64,000 bases of DNA, taken from NCBI GenBank assembly GCA_003153505.1, contig PLZA01000031.1, positions 156,732 through 220,731 of the forward strand. The letters are read 5' to 3'. How positions within the stretch are numbered: the first letter of the stretch is position 1; every line of letters begins with the position of its first letter. The translations under genes were made by a program, and so were the position numbers. Shown in pieces: positions 52,288-60,965 of the stretch. Origin of the DNA: Candidatus Dormiibacterota bacterium. GTDB lineage: Bacteria; Chloroflexota; Dormibacteria; Aeolococcales; Aeolococcaceae. The notes under the pieces were generated by a model. It was not told where the DNA came from. It worked only from the letters and a program-made list of their open reading frames with translations, and did not search any database.

Positions 52288-53775
52288 GTGACCAAGGTCC
52301 TGTTCCAGCGTGCCCGCCTCACGCCACGGAGACCGCTGCAGAGCGTCCTGATCGACACCGATCGCGTTGCCGAGATCGGCGCCACCATGGGGCCGGTCGA
52401 CGTGTCCGAGGTGATCGACCTGGGCGGACGGTATCTGTTGCGCGGGCTCTGGGATCGCCACGTGCATTTCGACCAGTGGGCGCAGGTCGCCGCCCGGCTC
52501 GATCTCTCGGTCGCGGCCTCTGCACTCGCGGCTGCAGGCCTGGTTGCTGCACACGCTCGCGCTCGTCAGCCGAACCTCCGAGCGCCCATCGTCGGGTACG
52601 GATTTCGCGACGCGCTCTGGCCGGATGCGCCCGACCGTGGGCTGCTCGACTCGGTAGCGGAGGCAGTCCCGGTCGTGCTCATCAGCGCCGACCTGCACAG
52701 CGCGTGGCTCAACAGCGCTGCGCTGCGCCGGTTCGGCCACGCCGAGCTGACGGCAGGCCTGCTCCGCGAGGACGCCGCGATGCAGGTCATCAGCGAGGTC
52801 GGCAAGGTCTCCGACGACACGGCAGATGCCTGGTGTCGGTCCGCCTCGCGAACCGCGGCATCACGGGGAGTCGTCGGTGTCGTGGACATGGAGAAGCCCG
52901 GGCCGCTCGAGGCGTGGCGGCGCAGGATGGCTGGCGGAGATCGCTTGCTTCGCGTCGCCGCCAGCGTCTGGCCCGAGCGGCTCGACGCCGCCATCGCGGG
53001 GCGGCTGCACACCGGGGACGTCATCGCGGGAACGAGCGGTCTGCTCACGGTCGGTCCAATGAAAGTGATCATCGACGGCTCGTTGAACACGCGCACCGCG
53101 TGGTGCCACGACGCGTACGCTCCGCCTGCGGAGGGTGTCGACGAGCACGGCATGCTGCTGGTTCCCGCGGACGAGCTCGCCGCCCTGATGCTCCGCGCCA
53201 GGGATGCCGGCTTCGAATGTGCCGTCCACGCGATCGGCGATCGTGCCAACGCCATCGCGCTGGACGCGTTTGCCGGCACCGGCGCCCGGGGCAGCATCGA
53301 GCACGCGCAACTGCTGGATGACGCGGACGTCATTCGCTTCGCCCAGACCAGCGTGGGGGCGAGCGTGCAGCCAGAGCACGCGCTTGACGACCGCGACATT
53401 GCGGACCGGTTCTGGGGCGGTCGCACCCGGCGCGCATTCGCGTTTCGCGCACTGCTTGATGCGGGCGCTCGCCTCAGCTTTGGATCAGATGCCCCGGTGG
53501 CGCCGCTCGATCCCTGGCTGGGGATCGCGGCGGCCGTTCATCGCAGCCGAGATGCGCGCCCGCCCTGGCACCCCGAACAGGAGATCACCGTCGCCGAGGC
53601 GCTGGCAGCGTCGATGGTGCCGACTCGACGTGACCCGGCGCTGCGTTCGGGGGATGCCGCCGATCTCATTGTCGTGGACGGCGACCCGTTCGCCGACGCG
53701 CCGAGTGCGCTGCGCTCCATGCCGGTCGCCGCCACCATGGTCGGAGGAAGCTGGACGCACCGTGCCGGCATCTGA
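52288..53775 (+). CDS. Amidohydrolase family 3 (YtcJ-like)
   Basis: A metal-dependent hydrolase of 495 residues. The beta-barrel metal motif LRGLWDRHVHFDQW is near residue 55 (HxH). Further ligands are in ECAVHAIGDRANAIALDAF, RGSIEHAQLL and LSFGSDAPVAPLDPWLGIAAA, typical of the YtcJ/NfdA group that hydrolyses amides or N-formyl compounds. The GTG start is 45 bases from the divergent exchanger gene. A C-terminal DLIVVDGDPFAD closes the composite sheet domain. The substrate is unknown. Confidence 0.88.
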   Translation: MTKVLFQRARLTPRRPLQSVLIDTDRVAEIGATMGPVDVSEVIDLGGRYLLRGLWDRHVHFDQWAQVAARLDLSVAASALAAAGLVAAHARARQPNLRAPIVGYGFRDALWPDAPDRGLLDSVAEAVPVVLISADLHSAWLNSAALRRFGHAELTAGLLREDAAMQVISEVGKVSDDTADAWCRSASRTAASRGVVGVVDMEKPGPLEAWRRRMAGGDRLLRVAASVWPERLDAAIAGRLHTGDVIAGTSGLLTVGPMKVIIDGSLNTRTAWCHDAYAPPAEGVDEHGMLLVPADELAALMLRARDAGFECAVHAIGDRANAIALDAFAGTGARGSIEHAQLLDDADVIRFAQTSVGASVQPEHALDDRDIADRFWGGRTRRAFAFRALLDAGARLSFGSDAPVAPLDPWLGIAAAVHRSRDARPPWHPEQEITVAEALAASMVPTRRDPALRSGDAADLIVVDGDPFADAPSALRSMPVAATMVGGSWTHRAGI

Positions 53776-53796
53776 CCCTCGCGAGCGGCGTCTCCC

Positions 53797-54552
53797 CTAC
53801 CCCAGACGTATCCCGTCCATGCCGCCGTCCACCGCGAGCATCGTTCCGGTCGTCGAGCCGGACAGCGGGCTCGCCAGGTACGCGATGGCGAATGCGACCT
53901 CGTCTGCGCTGACGAGTCGACCCATCGGCTGGCGAGCACGGAGAGCTGCCGCGGCTGCCTCCGCGTCGGGCGCCTGGTCGAGGAGCCGCCGCACCCACGG
54001 GGTGTCCGCGGTTCCGGGAGTCACACCATTGACTCGGATGCCCTGCTTGACAAAGTCGGCTGCCATGGCAAGCGTCAGCGCCTGCACGGCGCCCTTGCTG
54101 GCCGAGTACAGCGCGCGTTGGGGCACGCCGAGATTGGCGAGCACCGAGCAGGTATTGACGATCGCCGCGTGGCTCGACTTGAGCAGGGATGGCAGCGCCG
54201 CTCGAGTCATCCGCGCGATGCCGACGACGTTGACGCTCAAAACCCGATGCCATTCCTCGTCGTCATTGTCAGTCACGGTGCCGGATGCGCCGATGCCGGC
54301 ATTGTTGATCAGGATATCGACGGATCCGAGTGCTCCAACCACGCTGTCAATGGCCGCTCGGGTCGACGCCGAATCCGCGACGTCGCACGGGACTTCCGTC
54401 GTCGCCGCCTGCGTGACGACCGAGTACGAGCGATCGAGGACCGCGACTCGCGCACCTCGGTCCCGTAATTGCGTTGCAGTTGCGGCGCCGATGCCGCTGG
54501 CGCCGCCGGTGATCACCGCGACCAGTCCGTCGAAATCCTTCACTGTGTGCAC
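53797..54552 (-). CDS. Short-chain dehydrogenase/reductase
   Basis: A classical SDR of 251 residues: cofactor motif VITGGASGIGAATA, acidic residue AVLDRS favouring NAD, ILINNAGIGASG, catalytic Ser (VNTCSVLANLG) and YSASKGAVQAL. Late in the cluster ADH, then SDR: it is 21 bases downstream of the alcohol dehydrogenase and likely cotranscribed with it and the lactonase. A sugar or polyol dehydrogenase role is inferred from context. Confidence 0.9.
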   Translation of the reverse strand: MHTVKDFDGLVAVITGGASGIGAATATQLRDRGARVAVLDRSYSVVTQAATTEVPCDVADSASTRAAIDSVVGALGSVDILINNAGIGASGTVTDNDDEEWHRVLSVNVVGIARMTRAALPSLLKSSHAAIVNTCSVLANLGVPQRALYSASKGAVQALTLAMAADFVKQGIRVNGVTPGTADTPWVRRLLDQAPDAEAAAAALRARQPMGRLVSADEVAFAIAYLASPLSGSTTGTMLAVDGGMDGIRLG

Positions 54553-54573
54553 TCTCCTCTCCCGGTACCGTTG

Positions 54574-55587
54574 CTACAGGCGTGGGTCGATGTGCATCTT
54601 CGGCCCCGCCGAGGCCGTGGCGGGTCGCCAGCCCGCGAGCACATCACCGGCCCGGCCGAGGCCGACCGTGGCGGCGATCAGCGGGCGGGGGTCGACGTAT
54701 CCAGCCGCGTAGTGCTCGATGGTCCCGGTAAGGCCCTGGGACGCCGCAAGGATCCCGACCGCGGTGACGTCCTTGAGCGCCATCGTGCGCGTGTCGATGA
54801 GGCTGGGCTGTCCGGCAAGCCCCACGTAGACCACCCGTCTGCCAGGCTCGACGAGGTCGAGGGCGACGGCTGGGAGCTCGGCCGCATTCGACGCGTCGAT
54901 GACCGCGTCCCAGGCCAGTTGCGGCAACGCCTCGCGCTCCCACACGCCGGCGAAGCCGAGGGTGGCGGCGAAGTCGAGTGTCGCTCGCGATCGGCCCATG
55001 AGATGGACCTCCGCGCCGTCCGCCCGGGCGAATGCCGCGACGAGGAGACCGAGGGTCCCGTTGCCGAGCACGAGGACCCGATCCCTCACTGCGAGCGCGG
55101 CGGCGCGCACCGAGCGGAGTGCGTTGCCGCCGGGTTCGACCATGGCGCCCGCGGCGTCGTCGACGCTGTCAGGGAGCGCGAAGAGCGCGGTGGCGGGGAC
55201 CGCGAGTCGTTCTGCCAGCGCCCCCGCCGCGCCACCGCGGATGCCGATCTCGACGCGGTCCTCGCAGACGTTGTGGCGTCCGGATCGGCAGCGATCGCAA
55301 TGCCCGCAGCCGATCATGGTGTCGCCGGTCACCCGGCGACCGAGCCACCCTGCATCCACGCCGGCGCCGACTGCCGAGACCACGCCACACCACTCATGTC
55401 CGAGGCGCATCGGATAGGTCGCGTGGCCCTGGTGCAGGTACGCCATGTCCCCGGTCCAGAACTCGACGTCGGTGCCGCAGATGCCCGTCCGGTGCACGTC
55501 GACGATCACCGTGCCCTCGCTCGCCACCGGGTCGGGCACGTCGCGGATCGCGCCCTCGTGGGGAGCCGTGACCACGAACGCTTTCAA
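54574..55587 (-). CDS. Zinc-dependent alcohol/polyol dehydrogenase (MDR)
   Basis: A medium-chain dehydrogenase of 337 residues. The catalytic zinc site is visible in RTGICGTDVEFWTG (Cys) and RLGHEWCGVV (His-Glu). The structural zinc loop is intact in GCGHCDRCRSGRHNVCEDR. The Rossmann fold carries VLVLGNGTLGLLVAAFARADGA. Relatives oxidise sorbitol, threonine or sugars such as galactitol or glucose. It overlaps the lactonase gene by 4 bases, which supports a role in the same sugar pathway. Confidence 0.9.
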   Translation of the reverse strand: MKAFVVTAPHEGAIRDVPDPVASEGTVIVDVHRTGICGTDVEFWTGDMAYLHQGHATYPMRLGHEWCGVVSAVGAGVDAGWLGRRVTGDTMIGCGHCDRCRSGRHNVCEDRVEIGIRGGAAGALAERLAVPATALFALPDSVDDAAGAMVEPGGNALRSVRAAALAVRDRVLVLGNGTLGLLVAAFARADGAEVHLMGRSRATLDFAATLGFAGVWEREALPQLAWDAVIDASNAAELPAVALDLVEPGRRVVYVGLAGQPSLIDTRTMALKDVTAVGILAASQGLTGTIEHYAAGYVDPRPLIAATVGLGRAGDVLAGWRPATASAGPKMHIDPRL

Positions 55588-56510
55588 GGACGGGTCGCCA
55601 TGCGAGCGTCGTCGAATCGCTCAGGCCATGCGCCCGATCCGGCCCACGCGGCGACGGGACACCCGCGGGCATCGACCCGTGCGGTGAACAGACGGCCCGA
55701 ATCCGGAAAACCGGCACGCTGCGCGTCGGTGAGCTGCTCTGCGGCGGTGGTGATGAGCAGCGTGTCCAGCGCCGGCCCGATGAACGCGACGCTCGTGGTG
55801 TTCGGCGCCGGCACCTCGATCGCGCCACGGTGCGCCGCCGACGGCGAGTAGCAGCGCACCTCACCGGCTCCCCACATGGCGATCCAGAGGTTTCCCTGGT
55901 CGTCCACGCACATCCCATCCGGAGGCACGTCGAGACGCAGGAACGCCTCGCGCCGGCCGACGGCCCCGGTGGCGGGGCTGTAGGCGCGAGTCCAGACGAT
56001 CTTGGCAATCGTGTCGATGCTGTAGAGCACGTCCCCGCCGGGAGCGAACGCGAGGCCGTTGGACATCCCCAGGTCATCATCGATGACCACCACGCTGCCG
56101 TCGTGACCGATCCGGACCAGCACCTCGTGACCGGCACGCTCGCCGAGCCCAAGGCTGCCCACCAGGAACCGCCCCGCCGGATCGCACACGCCGTCGTTGA
56201 GCCGGCTCGCAGCAGCGCCGGCGATCACGCTCGGCCCGGGGCTGACGATGCCGCCCGGTGAGATCCGGTACAGGCGGCGAGCTCCGGCGACGAGGAGCTC
56301 CCCGTCGCGAGCGCAGACCACGGCACCGACGGTTTCCCCGAGGTGGATGACGCTGGTCTCGTTCACCCGCTGCCCGGCCAATTGCCCGCTGTGGACCGCG
56401 CCGGCGTTGATGTCGACCCAGAGCAGCCGATCGCGGTCGCCGTCCCACACCGGGCCCTCCCCGAGGCCATAACACCGATCGGAGGCGGGAGCGGCGAGAA
56501 ACCGCTTCAC
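55584..56510 (-). CDS. SMP-30/gluconolactonase family sugar lactonase
   Basis: A six-bladed beta-propeller that opens sugar lactones. Metal ligands are visible in GLGEGPVWDGDRDRLLWVDI (Glu), ASRLNDGVCDPAGRFLVGSL (Asn, Asp) and DLGMSNGLAFAPGGDVLYSID (Asn), plus CVDDQGNLWIAMWGAGEV. The start is open: GTG 56510 gives 308 residues with a family-like N-terminus, while the track's TTG 56558 has a GAGG upstream but adds 16 unconserved residues. It is divergent from the dehydratase gene, with about 100 bases between them. Confidence 0.9.
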   Translation of the reverse strand: MKRFLAAPASDRCYGLGEGPVWDGDRDRLLWVDINAGAVHSGQLAGQRVNETSVIHLGETVGAVVCARDGELLVAGARRLYRISPGGIVSPGPSVIAGAAASRLNDGVCDPAGRFLVGSLGLGERAGHEVLVRIGHDGSVVVIDDDLGMSNGLAFAPGGDVLYSIDTIAKIVWTRAYSPATGAVGRREAFLRLDVPPDGMCVDDQGNLWIAMWGAGEVRCYSPSAAHRGAIEVPAPNTTSVAFIGPALDTLLITTAAEQLTDAQRAGFPDSGRLFTARVDARGCPVAAWAGSGAWPERFDDARMATRP

Positions 56511-56610
56511 GAGGTGACGGCGGAGCGGCCGCAACGCACTGCCATCAGGGCTCGACAATATAGGGCCTCATCGTCGAGCCCGGTTCGACTCATTGGAAAG
56601 GTGGTCAAGT

Positions 56611-58326
56611 GTGGCGGAGCAGCGCAGCAGGCAGTGGTATGCCGGCACGGATCGCAACGCCTACATCCACCGAGCCTGGATGCGGCGCGGCCTGCCGGCC
56701 CACGCGTTTGACGGCCGGCCGCACATCGCCATCGCCAACACCGCCTCCGACCTGACTCCCTGCAACGCCCATCTCGACGAGGTCGCCGAGAGCGTCAAAC
56801 AGGGGGTCTTCGAAGCGGGTGGGATCCCCCTGAATCTGCCGGTGGTCTCGCTCGGCGAGACCCTGGTCAGGCCGACGGCCATGCTCTGGAGAAACATGGC
56901 GGCGATGGCCGCCGAGGAGATGCTGCGCGCCAACCCGATCGACGGCGTGGTCCTGCTCGGGGGGTGCGACAAGACGATCCCGGCGCTGCTCATGGCCGCC
57001 GCATCGGTCGACCTTCCCGCGGTGGTCGTCCCGGGAGGCCCGATGCTGACGGGCACCTTCCGCGGTCAGGCGCTCGGCTGTGGCACCGACGTCTGGCGGC
57101 TTTCCGAGGAGGTCCGCGCAGGCACGCTCTCGGAAGCCGAGTTCATCAAATCCGAGTCCTCGATGATTCGCAGCCGCGGCCACTGCAACACCATGGGCAC
57201 GGCGTCGACCATGGGATTGCTCGCCGAAGCACTGGGCATGGTGCTGCCGGGTCTGGCCGGAACCCCGGCCGCCGACAGCCGTCTGCTCGAGGGTGCCCAC
57301 GACTCGGGACGGCTGGCGGTTGAGATGGTCGCTGCGCGCCGAACGCCGTCGGCGCTCCTGTCCCGCGGGTCGTTCCTCAACGCCATCGTCGCGCTGGCCG
57401 TGATCGGCGGTTCGACCAATGCGGTCGTCCACCTGCTTGCCATCGCCGGCCGCCTGGGCATTGCCCTGACTCAGGACGACTTCGACCGCACCGGCTCGCA
57501 GGTCCCACTGCTCGTCAACCTCCAGCCCGCCGGCCGCTATCTGATGGAGGACTTCTTCCGCGCGGGCGGTCTGCTCGCCGTCCTGCGCGAGGTCGCTGAT
57601 CTGCTCGACCCGACGGCGCTCACCGTGACGGGTCGGCCGCTTGTCGAGTACCTCGACCCGGCGAGGATCTGGGATCCCGACGTCATCCGCCCACGCGCAG
57701 AGCCGCTGCAGCCGCACGCCGGCATCGCGGTCCTCCACGGCAACCTGGCCCCGGACGGCGCGCTGATCAAGCCTGCGGCGGCTTCCGAACACCTCCTCAA
57801 GCATCGCGGTCGGGCGATGGTGTTCGACTCGATCGAGGATCTGCACGCACGCATCGACGACCCGGACCTGGACGTCGACGCCGACTCGGTGCTCATCATG
57901 CGAGGCTGCGGCCCCAAGGGCTATCCGGGGATGCCCGAGGTGGCGAACATGCCCTTGCCCGCCAAGCTCCTCCACCAGGGCGTGCGCGATATGGTTCGCA
58001 TCTGTGACGGCCGGATGAGTGGCACCGCGTACGGCACGGTGGTGCTGCACGTCTCCCCTGAGTCCGCCGCGGGCGGTCCGCTCGGCCTGGTGCGCACCGG
58101 TGATTTCGTTATCCTCGATGTCGCCGCAAGGCGACTTGACGTCGATGTTCCCGATCAGGATCTGGCTGCCCGCTCCCCGGACAACGCCACCCTCCGCGCT
58201 TACGCACACCCCATCCGTGGCTGGGAGCGGCTTTACGTGCAGACCGTCCAGCAGGCAAACACGGGAGCGGACCTCGACTTCCTGCTCGGTTCCACCGGCA
58301 GCACCGTCTCTCGCGAATCCCACTAG
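56611..58326 (+). CDS. IlvD/Edd-family sugar-acid dehydratase (L-arabinonate dehydratase-like)
   Basis: An iron-sulfur dehydratase converting an aldonic acid to its 2-keto-3-deoxy form. Candidate cluster cysteines lie in DLTPCNAHLDEV, LLGGCDKTIPALLM and SRGHCNTMGTASTMG. The N-terminal AYIHRAWMRRGLPAHAFDGRP is closer to L-arabinonate-type dehydratases than to branched-chain IlvD. GTG 56611 preceded by AAAGGTG gives 571 residues; the track TTG at 56593 lacks such a site. It heads the plus-strand operon of two Gfo/Idh enzymes and a UPF0303 protein. Confidence 0.9.
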   Translation: MAEQRSRQWYAGTDRNAYIHRAWMRRGLPAHAFDGRPHIAIANTASDLTPCNAHLDEVAESVKQGVFEAGGIPLNLPVVSLGETLVRPTAMLWRNMAAMAAEEMLRANPIDGVVLLGGCDKTIPALLMAAASVDLPAVVVPGGPMLTGTFRGQALGCGTDVWRLSEEVRAGTLSEAEFIKSESSMIRSRGHCNTMGTASTMGLLAEALGMVLPGLAGTPAADSRLLEGAHDSGRLAVEMVAARRTPSALLSRGSFLNAIVALAVIGGSTNAVVHLLAIAGRLGIALTQDDFDRTGSQVPLLVNLQPAGRYLMEDFFRAGGLLAVLREVADLLDPTALTVTGRPLVEYLDPARIWDPDVIRPRAEPLQPHAGIAVLHGNLAPDGALIKPAAASEHLLKHRGRAMVFDSIEDLHARIDDPDLDVDADSVLIMRGCGPKGYPGMPEVANMPLPAKLLHQGVRDMVRICDGRMSGTAYGTVVLHVSPESAAGGPLGLVRTGDFVILDVAARRLDVDVPDQDLAARSPDNATLRAYAHPIRGWERLYVQTVQQANTGADLDFLLGSTGSTVSRESH

Positions 58327-58341
58327 ACAGGAACGGATCAC

Positions 58342-59349
58342 ATGCCCATACCGATCACCGACGGCCGTCCGATTCGCTGGGGAATCCTTGGCGCCGGCGG
58401 CATCGCCAACACCGTCAGCAATGACATCAACCTGACCGACGGCAATGTCGTCACCGCGGTCGCCGCGCGCGACGCGGAGCGCGCCGAGCAGTTCGCCGCA
58501 CGTCACGGCGCCGCCCGCAGCTACGGGGATTACACGTCGCTCGTGGACGACGATGACGTCGACGTGGTGTACGTCTCGACCACCCATCCCCACCACCGTG
58601 CTCACGCGCTGATGGCGATCGAGGCGGGCAAGGCGGTGCTCATCGAGAAGCCCGTCTGTCTCAACGCCGCCGACGCTCGCGAGGTCTTCGCCGCCGCTAC
58701 CCAGGCCGGGGTGTTCGCCATGGAGGCGATGTGGACCCGCACCAACCCGCTGATTCGCAAGGCCCAGCAACTCATTGCCGACGGCGCGATCGGTGATGTG
58801 CGCGGTGTGCGCAACGAATTCGGGCTCGGACTGCCCTTCGATCCGACCCATCGCCTCTACGAACTCGCCAACGGGGGCGGTGCGCTGCTGGACCTCGGCG
58901 TGTACCCGGTGACGTTCGCGTACCTGTTCATGGGCCCTCCGGATGAGGTGCGCACCGTCGGCACGCTCTCGCCGACGGGATCCGATGAGACCGTCGCGAT
59001 GCAGTGGATGTACGGTGGCCACCCAGGAGCGCAACTGTGGACGTCCGCACCGATCCACGCTCCCAATGAAGCGGCCATCCTTGGCACCAAGGGTTGGATT
59101 TCCTTGCTTCCCGAGGCGTACCGGCCGACCGGGCTCATCCTGCACACGCCGTCCCGGGAGGAGCACACCGGTGACCCGCTCGCGGGGCACGGGAACGGCT
59201 ATGGACCGGAGATCGAGGAGGTCGAACGCTGCCTGCGCGCCGGACTGCTGCAGAGCCCGTTGATCCCCCACGCTGACACGATCGCGATTCTCGAAATACT
59301 CGACGACGCCCGAGCCGCGGTCGGCGTCGTCTATCCGGGTGAACGGTGA
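58342..59349 (+). CDS. Gfo/Idh/MocA family oxidoreductase
   Basis: An NAD(P)-dependent oxidoreductase of 335 residues. The Rossmann motif WGILGAGGIANTVSNDI is at the N-terminus, the catalytic Lys lies in VLIEKPVCLNAADA, and the C-terminal domain carries GGGALLDLGVYPVTFAYLF. This subgroup resembles trans-1,2-dihydrobenzenediol and xylose/glucose-fructose type dehydrogenases. AGGA precedes the ATG. It follows the dehydratase by 15 bases, so a role in oxidising the same sugar is likely. Confidence 0.9.
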   Translation: MPIPITDGRPIRWGILGAGGIANTVSNDINLTDGNVVTAVAARDAERAEQFAARHGAARSYGDYTSLVDDDDVDVVYVSTTHPHHRAHALMAIEAGKAVLIEKPVCLNAADAREVFAAATQAGVFAMEAMWTRTNPLIRKAQQLIADGAIGDVRGVRNEFGLGLPFDPTHRLYELANGGGALLDLGVYPVTFAYLFMGPPDEVRTVGTLSPTGSDETVAMQWMYGGHPGAQLWTSAPIHAPNEAAILGTKGWISLLPEAYRPTGLILHTPSREEHTGDPLAGHGNGYGPEIEEVERCLRAGLLQSPLIPHADTIAILEILDDARAAVGVVYPGER

Positions 59350-59395
59350 CCGGTGCCGGCGCTGGTCCGTCAGTGCGGCAAGCAAAGGGGTGGGC

Positions 59396-60430
59396 ATGAC
59401 TCCAGTACGTTTCGGTCTGGTCGGCTACGGATTCGGCGGCCGGTATTTCCACGCGCCCCTGCTCAGCGCGGCGCCGGAGTGTGACCTCGTCGGGGTCATG
59501 ACGTCGTCGCCGGAGCGCCAGGCGCTCGTGGCTCGCGAGATCCCCGGCACGCCGACCTTCGCGTCGCTGACCGCGCTCGTGGACGCCGGCGCTGAGGCAG
59601 TTGCCATATCGACGCCGGCGGACACCCATTCCAGCCTGACCGAACAGGCGCTGCAACTCGGCCTCGCGGTGGTCTGCGACAAGCCGTTCGCGCTCGATCC
59701 TGAGGCTGCCAAACACACCGTGGCCATCGCCGATGAACGCGGACTGCTCCTGAGTCCGTATCAGAACCGGCGGTGGGACTCGGATTTCCGCACTGTGCGG
59801 AAGCTCGTCGCCGACGGCGAGCTCGGCACCGTGACCCGCTTCGAGTCTCGCTTCGAGCGCTTCGCGCCGCAACGGGGGCCCGGCCAATCCGGTGGCGGCA
59901 CCCTCCGCGACTTCGGCAGCCACCTGGTGGACCAGGCGCTGGTCCTGCTCGGCCCCGCGGTGACCGTCTACGCTGAGTTGCGGGTGCGCGAATCGGGTCT
60001 CGACGACGATGTGTTCGTCGCGCTCACGCACGCAAACGGTGCTCGCTCCCACCTGTGGGGAAGCTGGAGCCAGTCTGCCCCCGGGCCGCGATATCGCGTG
60101 ACCGGGAGCGAGGCGACCTATGTGCTCGGCTCGGGCGACACCCAGGAGAACGCGCTGCTCGCCGGCGAGACCCCCGCGTCGCTCGCCGACCGCTGGGGTG
60201 TCGAGCCACCGGACAGCTACGGCACAGTGCACACGGGAGCCGCGGGCTCGAGGTCATACCCCACCGAGCGCGGGCGCTGGGATCTGTTCTACTCGACGTT
60301 CGCGGGAGCCGTTCGCGGCACCAATGCGGCGCCCGTCAATCCACACGATGCCGTCGCAACGGCAACGGTCCTGGAGGCGGCGAGATCCAGCGCCGAGACC
60401 GGTTCCATCGTGGCGGTGCCGCAGCCATGA
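59396..60430 (+). CDS. Gfo/Idh/MocA family oxidoreductase
   Basis: A second, divergent Gfo/Idh enzyme (344 residues from ATG 59396, preceded by AAGGGG). FGLVGYGFGGRYFHAPLL begins the Rossmann domain, VVCDKPFALDPEAAKHTV contains the catalytic Lys in a DKP variant, and NRRWDSDFRTVRKLVADGELG with GGGTLRDFGSHLVDQAL marks the YdgJ/scyllo-inositol-dehydrogenase-like group. The track start at 59339 overlaps the preceding gene and is unlikely. It is coupled to the UPF0303 gene by an ATGA overlap. Confidence 0.9.
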   Translation: MTPVRFGLVGYGFGGRYFHAPLLSAAPECDLVGVMTSSPERQALVAREIPGTPTFASLTALVDAGAEAVAISTPADTHSSLTEQALQLGLAVVCDKPFALDPEAAKHTVAIADERGLLLSPYQNRRWDSDFRTVRKLVADGELGTVTRFESRFERFAPQRGPGQSGGGTLRDFGSHLVDQALVLLGPAVTVYAELRVRESGLDDDVFVALTHANGARSHLWGSWSQSAPGPRYRVTGSEATYVLGSGDTQENALLAGETPASLADRWGVEPPDSYGTVHTGAAGSRSYPTERGRWDLFYSTFAGAVRGTNAAPVNPHDAVATATVLEAARSSAETGSIVAVPQP

Positions 60431-60927
60431 GCGAAGCGGCCTCGAACCTGCTCGCGACGCTGCTGGCTGAAGAGGAGCGTCTGGTGTTCTCGCACTTCGA
60501 CCATGGGACCGCTTGGGAGCTCGGGTCGAGCATGCGCGTGACGGCACTCGAATCGCTTCTCCCCGTTGCGGTCTCGATTCGCCGCAACGGGCAGTGCCTG
60601 TTCCACGCTGCCCTGCCCGGCTCGTCGGCCGACAACGACGGATGGCTGCTGCGCAAGGCTGCCGTGGTGGAACGCTACGGTCACTCGTCGTACTTCGTCG
60701 GCTGCAAGTTTCGCGCCGACGGGCGCGACTTCGACACCGACTCTCGCCTGGACGTCGGGATGTTTGCCGCCCACGGCGGTGCATTCCCGATCATGCTCGG
60801 GTCGAGCGGGTGCATCGGCACCGTTGCGGTATCAGGGCTGCCGCAGGTCGAGGATCACCGCTTCGTCGTCACGCACCTCGAACGGTTCCTGATCGAAACC
60901 GGTCAGATTCCCGACAGCAGTCTCTAG
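60427..60927 (+). CDS. UPF0303 / heme-degrading-domain (GlcG/HbpS-like) protein
   Basis: A 166-residue protein matching the UPF0303 group: LVFSHFDHGTAWELGSSM, VAVSIRRNGQCLFHAALPG, WLLRKAAVVERYGHSSYF and GGAFPIMLGSSGCIGTVAVSGLPQVEDH. The fold is the HbpS/GlcG profilin-like domain; heme degradation has been reported for some relatives, but no function is settled for this branch. Members often sit in sugar or glycolate operons, as here, where it ends the dehydratase operon. It starts within the stop of the second oxidoreductase. Confidence 0.85.
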   Translation: MSEAASNLLATLLAEEERLVFSHFDHGTAWELGSSMRVTALESLLPVAVSIRRNGQCLFHAALPGSSADNDGWLLRKAAVVERYGHSSYFVGCKFRADGRDFDTDSRLDVGMFAAHGGAFPIMLGSSGCIGTVAVSGLPQVEDHRFVVTHLERFLIETGQIPDSSL

Positions 60928-60965
60928 GCGGCTGCGCTACTGGCGCTGACCCTCGCGCTCGCCGA

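Noticed and set aside
56605-59397. 930-residue minus-strand ORF
   Set aside because: It lies opposite the dehydratase and first Gfo/Idh gene, both with clear family motifs, so it is a shadow frame.
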